Part shown: piece by piece, positions 6,496-8,887 of the stretch
Layout of the letters: the number at the start of each line of letters is the position of its first letter
Numbering within the stretch: position 1 is the stretch's first letter
NCBI GenBank assembly: GCA_002439735.1
Contig: DJPG01000089.1
Span: 3,128-12,014 of the forward strand
Direction of reading: 5' to 3'
Length of the DNA: 8,887 nt
DNA from: Firmicutes bacterium UBA6418
GTDB lineage: Bacteria > Bacillota > Clostridia > Peptostreptococcales > Anaerovoracaceae
Made by a program: the position numbers and the translations under genes
The notes under the pieces: generated by a model
Databases searched by the model: none
What the model was told of the DNA's origin: nothing
Seen by the model: the letters and a program-made list of their open reading frames with translations, nothing else

Positions 6496-8355
6496 TTAGA
6501 ATTTCTCGAAGTCTGCCGCGCCGTGTTTGCAGAGCGGGCAGATGAAGTCAGGCGGCAAGGTGTCGCCTTCGTAAACATAGCCGCAGATCTTGCAGACATA
6601 GCCGTGCTTTTCTTCTTCGATCTTTGGCTGCGGCTTCGGCTTGATATGTTCGAAGTAATAGCCGTAAGTAACGGACGGCGCGTCGCTGAGAATCTCTGCC
6701 TCGGTAACTTCCGCGACAAACAGCGTATGCGTGCCGTAGTCGTAGGAATCGATGACCTTAGCGGAGAGGAACGCGTTGGTGCCGAGGGTCACATAAGCAA
6801 GTCCGTTTTTACTTCTGCCGATATGCTCCGCAAATCCCGCGAACTTGTCCGTATTCTTGCCGCTGGCAAAGCCGAAACGCTTGAAGATGTCGAAGGAAGC
6901 GTCCTCCGCCAGAACCGAAACGTTGAATACGCCCGTGTTCAAAATCATATCATGCGTATAGTTTGCCTTGTTGACCGCGATGTTGATCCGACCCGGTGTG
7001 CTGGTCAGTTGGGCTGCGGTGTTGATGATGCAGCCGTTATCCTTGCCGTCTGCCTGTGCGGTCAACACAAACAGACCGTAGGAGAACTTATGGAATACGG
7101 AAGGATCGATCTTGGCCTCTGCCATGGCAGCCTCGTCAATGACCGGTTTTTCGAAGCGCGGGATCGTATCAGAGATCGCCTTGACCAGCGCGTCGATTTC
7201 TGTTTCCTGCTCCGGCGCAAGGGAGGACTTCAACGTCAGTGTTTCGTTCAAAATCGTCATATCCTTACATTCTTCTAGGATCTGACGCATCAGTTTGCCG
7301 CTGGTCGGCGCCCAGGAACCGTTTTCGATCAAAGCAACGGTGCGGTTTTGGATATTATGCGCAGCAAGATCGCGCAGCAGATCCTCCATAGAAATAAAGA
7401 TGCCTGCGTTGTAGGTGGTCGAGGCGAACAGCAGATGACTCCACTTGAAAGCGGCTGCGATGATTTCGGAGGCCGGCGTGACTGACACATCGTACATTAC
7501 CGTTTTAACACCGAGATCGCGCAGACGGGAAGAAACAATTTCGGCGGTGTTCTCGGTATTGCCATAGACCGAAGCGTAGGCGATCATCACGCCGGTTTCC
7601 TCCGGTGTGTAAGTACTCCACTTTACATATTTATCGAAATAATCCTGAAGATTTCTTCTCCACACAAAGCCGTGCAGAGGACAAATCATTTTGAGATCCA
7701 GTCCGTGAGCCTTTTTGAGCAGAGACTGCACCTGTGTGCCGTACTTACCGACAATATTGCAGTAGTAACGACGTGCTTCATCCAGATATTCCTGGTTAAA
7801 ATCGACTTCATCCGCAAAAATTGCGCCGTTGAGCGCTCCAAAGGTACCGAAGGCATCTGCGGAGAACAGTGTGCCGGTTGTTTCGTCGAAGGTTACCATG
7901 ACTTCCGGCCAATGTACCATCGGCGCAAAAAGGAATTTGAGCGTATGATGTCCGGTGGAGAGTGTGGCACCTTCCTCGACAACAAAAGCTTTGCCTGTGA
8001 GGTCGAGCTGGAAGAATTGCCGGATCATCGTCAGAATCTTCTGGTTACATACGACCTTCACGTTCGGGTAGCGCAGCAAAAGCTCCATCAAGGTTGCCGA
8101 ATGATCCGGCTCCATATGCTGCACGACGACGAAGTCCAGATTCCTGCCGTCCAACGCGTGTGTCAGATTTTCAAAGAAGGTCTTGCTGACCGCCTTATCC
8201 ACGGTATCAAAGAGCACATTGATGTCGTCCAGGAGCAGATAGGAATTATAGGAAACGCCGCGTGGAACAGAGTAGACGCCCTCAAACATTGCCAGACGCC
8301 GGTCGTTGGCGCCGACCCAGATGAGGTCATCTGTGATTTTTTTTGTACAATGCAT
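6496..8355 (-). CDS. Flavodiiron protein fused to flavin reductase and rubredoxin domains (O2/NO reductase)
   Basis: A 619-residue cytosolic flavodiiron protein that should reduce O2 to water and/or NO to N2O. Domains in order: metallo-beta-lactamase-like diiron domain (about 1-250) with all iron ligands visible, H80-x-E82-x-D84-H85, H148, D167 and H228; flavodoxin domain (about 255-400) with FMN loop SVYGNTENT; flavin-reductase-like domain (about 420-570, starting near FHKFSYGLFVLTA); and a C-terminal rubredoxin with C588-x2-C591 and C606-x2-C609. The last two domains resemble Moorella high-molecular-weight rubredoxin (Hrb), the electron donor of FprA, so this looks like an FprA-Hrb fusion. 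Only 14 residues separate the Cys pairs, against nearly 30 in a standard rubredoxin. The start is fixed by GGAGGT (+ strand 8361-8366) five bases upstream. Convergent to orr and divergent from the antiporter gene. NADH use is inferred. Confidence 0.95.
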   Translation of the reverse strand: MHCTKKITDDLIWVGANDRRLAMFEGVYSVPRGVSYNSYLLLDDINVLFDTVDKAVSKTFFENLTHALDGRNLDFVVVQHMEPDHSATLMELLLRYPNVKVVCNQKILTMIRQFFQLDLTGKAFVVEEGATLSTGHHTLKFLFAPMVHWPEVMVTFDETTGTLFSADAFGTFGALNGAIFADEVDFNQEYLDEARRYYCNIVGKYGTQVQSLLKKAHGLDLKMICPLHGFVWRRNLQDYFDKYVKWSTYTPEETGVMIAYASVYGNTENTAEIVSSRLRDLGVKTVMYDVSVTPASEIIAAAFKWSHLLFASTTYNAGIFISMEDLLRDLAAHNIQNRTVALIENGSWAPTSGKLMRQILEECKDMTILNETLTLKSSLAPEQETEIDALVKAISDTIPRFEKPVIDEAAMAEAKIDPSVFHKFSYGLFVLTAQADGKDNGCIINTAAQLTSTPGRINIAVNKANYTHDMILNTGVFNVSVLAEDASFDIFKRFGFASGKNTDKFAGFAEHIGRSKNGLAYVTLGTNAFLSAKVIDSYDYGTHTLFVAEVTEAEILSDAPSVTYGYYFEHIKPKPQPKIEEEKHGYVCKICGYVYEGDTLPPDFICPLCKHGAADFEKF

Positions 8356-8416
8356 GTTTTACCTCCTATAGTATAGCAAGTTTCGCTTCGCGTATGTCCG
8401 TAAGCGTTGTAGGATT

Positions 8417-8445
8417 ATTATACAATGATACCCCATGCATGGCAA
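8417..8445 (-). promoter_or_regulatory. Sigma-A-type promoter of the flavodiiron gene
   Basis: Read on the - strand: -35 TTGCCA (8440-8445), a 17-bp spacer, and a perfect -10 TATAAT (8417-8422). The expected transcript start near 8410 gives a leader of about 55 nt ending in GGAGGT. Confidence 0.75.
8433..8442. promoter_or_regulatory. Palindrome CCATGCATGG over the -35/spacer of the flavodiiron promoter
   Basis: A perfect 10-bp palindrome overlaps the inner half of the -35 and the first part of the spacer. A bound dimeric regulator here would block RNA polymerase. Ten-base palindromes occur by chance several times in a window this size, so only its position makes it notable. Confidence 0.3.
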
Positions 8446-8553
8446 TGCGTAACACAAAAGAAAATATTTTGTTTTTTTATTTCTTTTTGTCTCAGATCTG
8501 GCCGTTTTCGTGTCGTTGTGCAGGAACACAAATGGACATTCGATCTTTTGTGT

Positions 8554-8593
8554 GCTAAGATAACGCTAACAGACCGCAAAGAGAGCGCTAAGA
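8554..8593 (+). repeat. Three helically spaced GCTAA repeats
   Basis: GCTAAGA (8554-8560), GCTAACA (8565-8571) and GCTAAGA (8587-8593) start 11 and 22 bp apart, about one and two helical turns. They lie just upstream of the 21-bp repeats and could be half-sites on one DNA face. Function unknown. Confidence 0.45.
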
Positions 8594-8599
8594 GAACAC

Positions 8600-8641
8600 A
8601 TACGAAAGTTGACTGGAAATATACGAAAGTTGACTTGAAAA
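8600..8641 (+). repeat. Tandem 21-bp direct repeat upstream of the antiporter gene
   Basis: Two adjacent 21-bp units (8600-8620 and 8621-8641) match at 19 of 21 positions; the shared core is TACGAAAGTTGACT (8601-8614 and 8622-8635). The 21-bp period is two helical turns, as in direct-repeat operators. The second copy runs into the candidate -35 of the antiporter promoter. Confidence 0.7.
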
Positions 8642-8664
8642 AATTTTAACAATTCAGTTAAAAT
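8635..8664 (+). promoter_or_regulatory. Candidate promoter of the NhaC-family antiporter gene
   Basis: TTGAAA (8635-8640), 18 bp, TAAAAT (8659-8664). It begins at the last base of the second repeat core. A weaker alternative downstream is TTGCTT (8682-8687), 16 bp, TATACT (8704-8709). Both would give a leader ending in AGGAGG. I cannot decide between them. Confidence 0.5.
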
Positions 8665-8665
8665 A

Positions 8666-8696
8666 GTTCTTGGCAGAACAATTGCTTACGGTTCTG
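8666..8696 (+). repeat. Alternating inverted repeats GTTCT / AGAAC / GTTCTG
   Basis: GTTCT (8666-8670) can pair with AGAAC (8675-8679), and CAGAAC (8674-8679) can instead pair with GTTCTG (8691-8696) across 11 nt. The middle arm is shared, so the two pairings exclude each other in RNA; as DNA they could be operator half-sites. Stems are only 5-6 bp. Confidence 0.35.
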
Positions 8697-8744
8697 TCGG
8701 CTTTATACTTTATTTTTAACAACTTTATAGTAGGAGGACTTATT

Positions 8745-8887
8745 ATGGGTAAAAAGATTCCTTTGTGGCAATGCTTACTCGTTATGCTCGTCATGGTTGG
8801 CGCACTGATGTGGTCAATTATTGTCGATGACGGCGGCGAACCACACATCGCGTTGATCGTTGCAGCTGCATTCGCTACCATCGTTGC
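8745..8887 (+). CDS. nhaC: NhaC-family Na+/H+ (or amino-acid) antiporter, 5' part
   Basis: The gene runs off the window; 47 complete codons are visible. The N-terminus is MGKKIPLWQ followed by a hydrophobic segment (about 9-27, CLLVMLVMVGALMWSIIV), a short acidic loop (DDGGEP), then HIALIVAAAFATIVA, the start of a second membrane helix. This short basic start, first helix and PHI-L loop resemble NhaC antiporters. The start has AGGAGG (8732-8737) seven bases upstream. nhaC-like genes lie in or near ornithine clusters of clostridia, which supports the call. NhaC relatives include H+/Na+ antiporters and organic-acid exchangers such as Bacillus MleN, so the true substrate is open. With only the first helices visible, the family call is moderate. 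Confidence 0.72.
   Translation, partial: MGKKIPLWQCLLVMLVMVGALMWSIIVDDGGEPHIALIVAAAFATIV

Larger units (their letters stand above)
8356..8744. other. Divergent intergenic regulatory region between the flavodiiron and antiporter genes
   Basis: About 390 nt without a convincing gene; small + strand frames at 8343-8649 look random. Left part: the flavodiiron leader with its ribosome binding site (8361-8366) and promoter (8417-8445). Middle: AT-rich stretch 8454-8490 with an ACAAAA/TTTTGT inverted repeat and long T-runs. Right part: phased GCTAA repeats (8554-8593), two 21-bp direct repeats (8600-8641), a promoter candidate and inverted repeats (8666-8696) before the antiporter ribosome binding site AGGAGG (8732-8737). 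Confidence 0.7.

Noticed and set aside
6394..7278. 294-residue + strand frame opposite the flavodiiron gene, with a hydrophobic-looking start
   Set aside because: Its start lies inside the terminator hairpin, and the opposite strand encodes well-defined flavodiiron domains.
7672..8376. 234-residue + strand frame opposite the start of the flavodiiron gene
   Set aside because: Antisense to the diiron-binding domain; no ribosome binding site or family resemblance.
8454..8490. AT-rich inverted repeat followed by a T-run, terminator-like
   Set aside because: Only six A/T-dominated pairs, and no + strand gene ends nearby that would need it.
8343..8649. Two short overlapping + strand frames in the divergent region
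   Set aside because: They cover the flavodiiron promoter, poly-T stretches and repeats, without ribosome binding sites or sensible composition.

Overview
The window carries most of an anaerobic ornithine-degradation locus, with gene content and order resembling the oxidative ornithine cluster of Clostridium (Acetoanaerobium) sticklandii and other amino-acid-fermenting clostridia. Moderately high GC, strong AGGAGG-type ribosome binding sites, an O2-sensitive adenosylcobalamin mutase and a clostridial-type flavodiiron protein point to a strictly anaerobic member of the Clostridia, perhaps a gut or digester amino-acid fermenter of the Peptostreptococcaceae/Anaerovoracaceae kind. The taxonomic guess is inference.

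Layout: (1) 1-408, + strand, the 3' end of ortB (2-amino-4-ketopentanoate thiolase, PLP subunit); (2) 496-858 oraS and 860-3076 oraE, the two subunits of D-ornithine 4,5-aminomutase, preceded by an intergenic hairpin and followed by a strong intrinsic terminator; (3) a 302-nt gap with a 15-bp-period tandem repeat; (4) 3379-5205, a GlmL/MutL-type ASKHA ATPase with an unusual cysteine-bearing C-terminal extension, probably the mutase reactivase; (5) 5279-6367 orr, ornithine racemase; (6) a convergent, probably bidirectional terminator; (7) 6496-8355, - strand, a four-domain flavodiiron protein (metallo-beta-lactamase, flavodoxin, flavin reductase, short-spaced rubredoxin) with a good sigma-A promoter; (8) a divergent regulatory region of about 390 nt with phased direct repeats; (9) from 8745, + strand, the start of an NhaC-family antiporter that runs off the window.

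How the genes work together (family knowledge): Orr turns L-ornithine into D-ornithine; OraSE moves the 5-amino group to C4, giving 2,4-diaminopentanoate; a dehydrogenase (Ord, not in the window) oxidises this to 2-amino-4-ketopentanoate; OrtAB cleaves it with CoA to acetyl-CoA and alanine. The GlmL-like ATPase probably keeps the B12 mutase active. The flavodiiron protein would remove O2 or NO that damages such radical enzymes, and the NhaC-type carrier would handle ion or amino-acid exchange. No mobile element, CRISPR array, tRNA or rRNA was seen. The pathway itself is known. The parts most worth a second look are the GlmL C-terminal Cys cluster, the FprA-Hrb-like fusion, and the repeat arrays in the two long intergenic regions.
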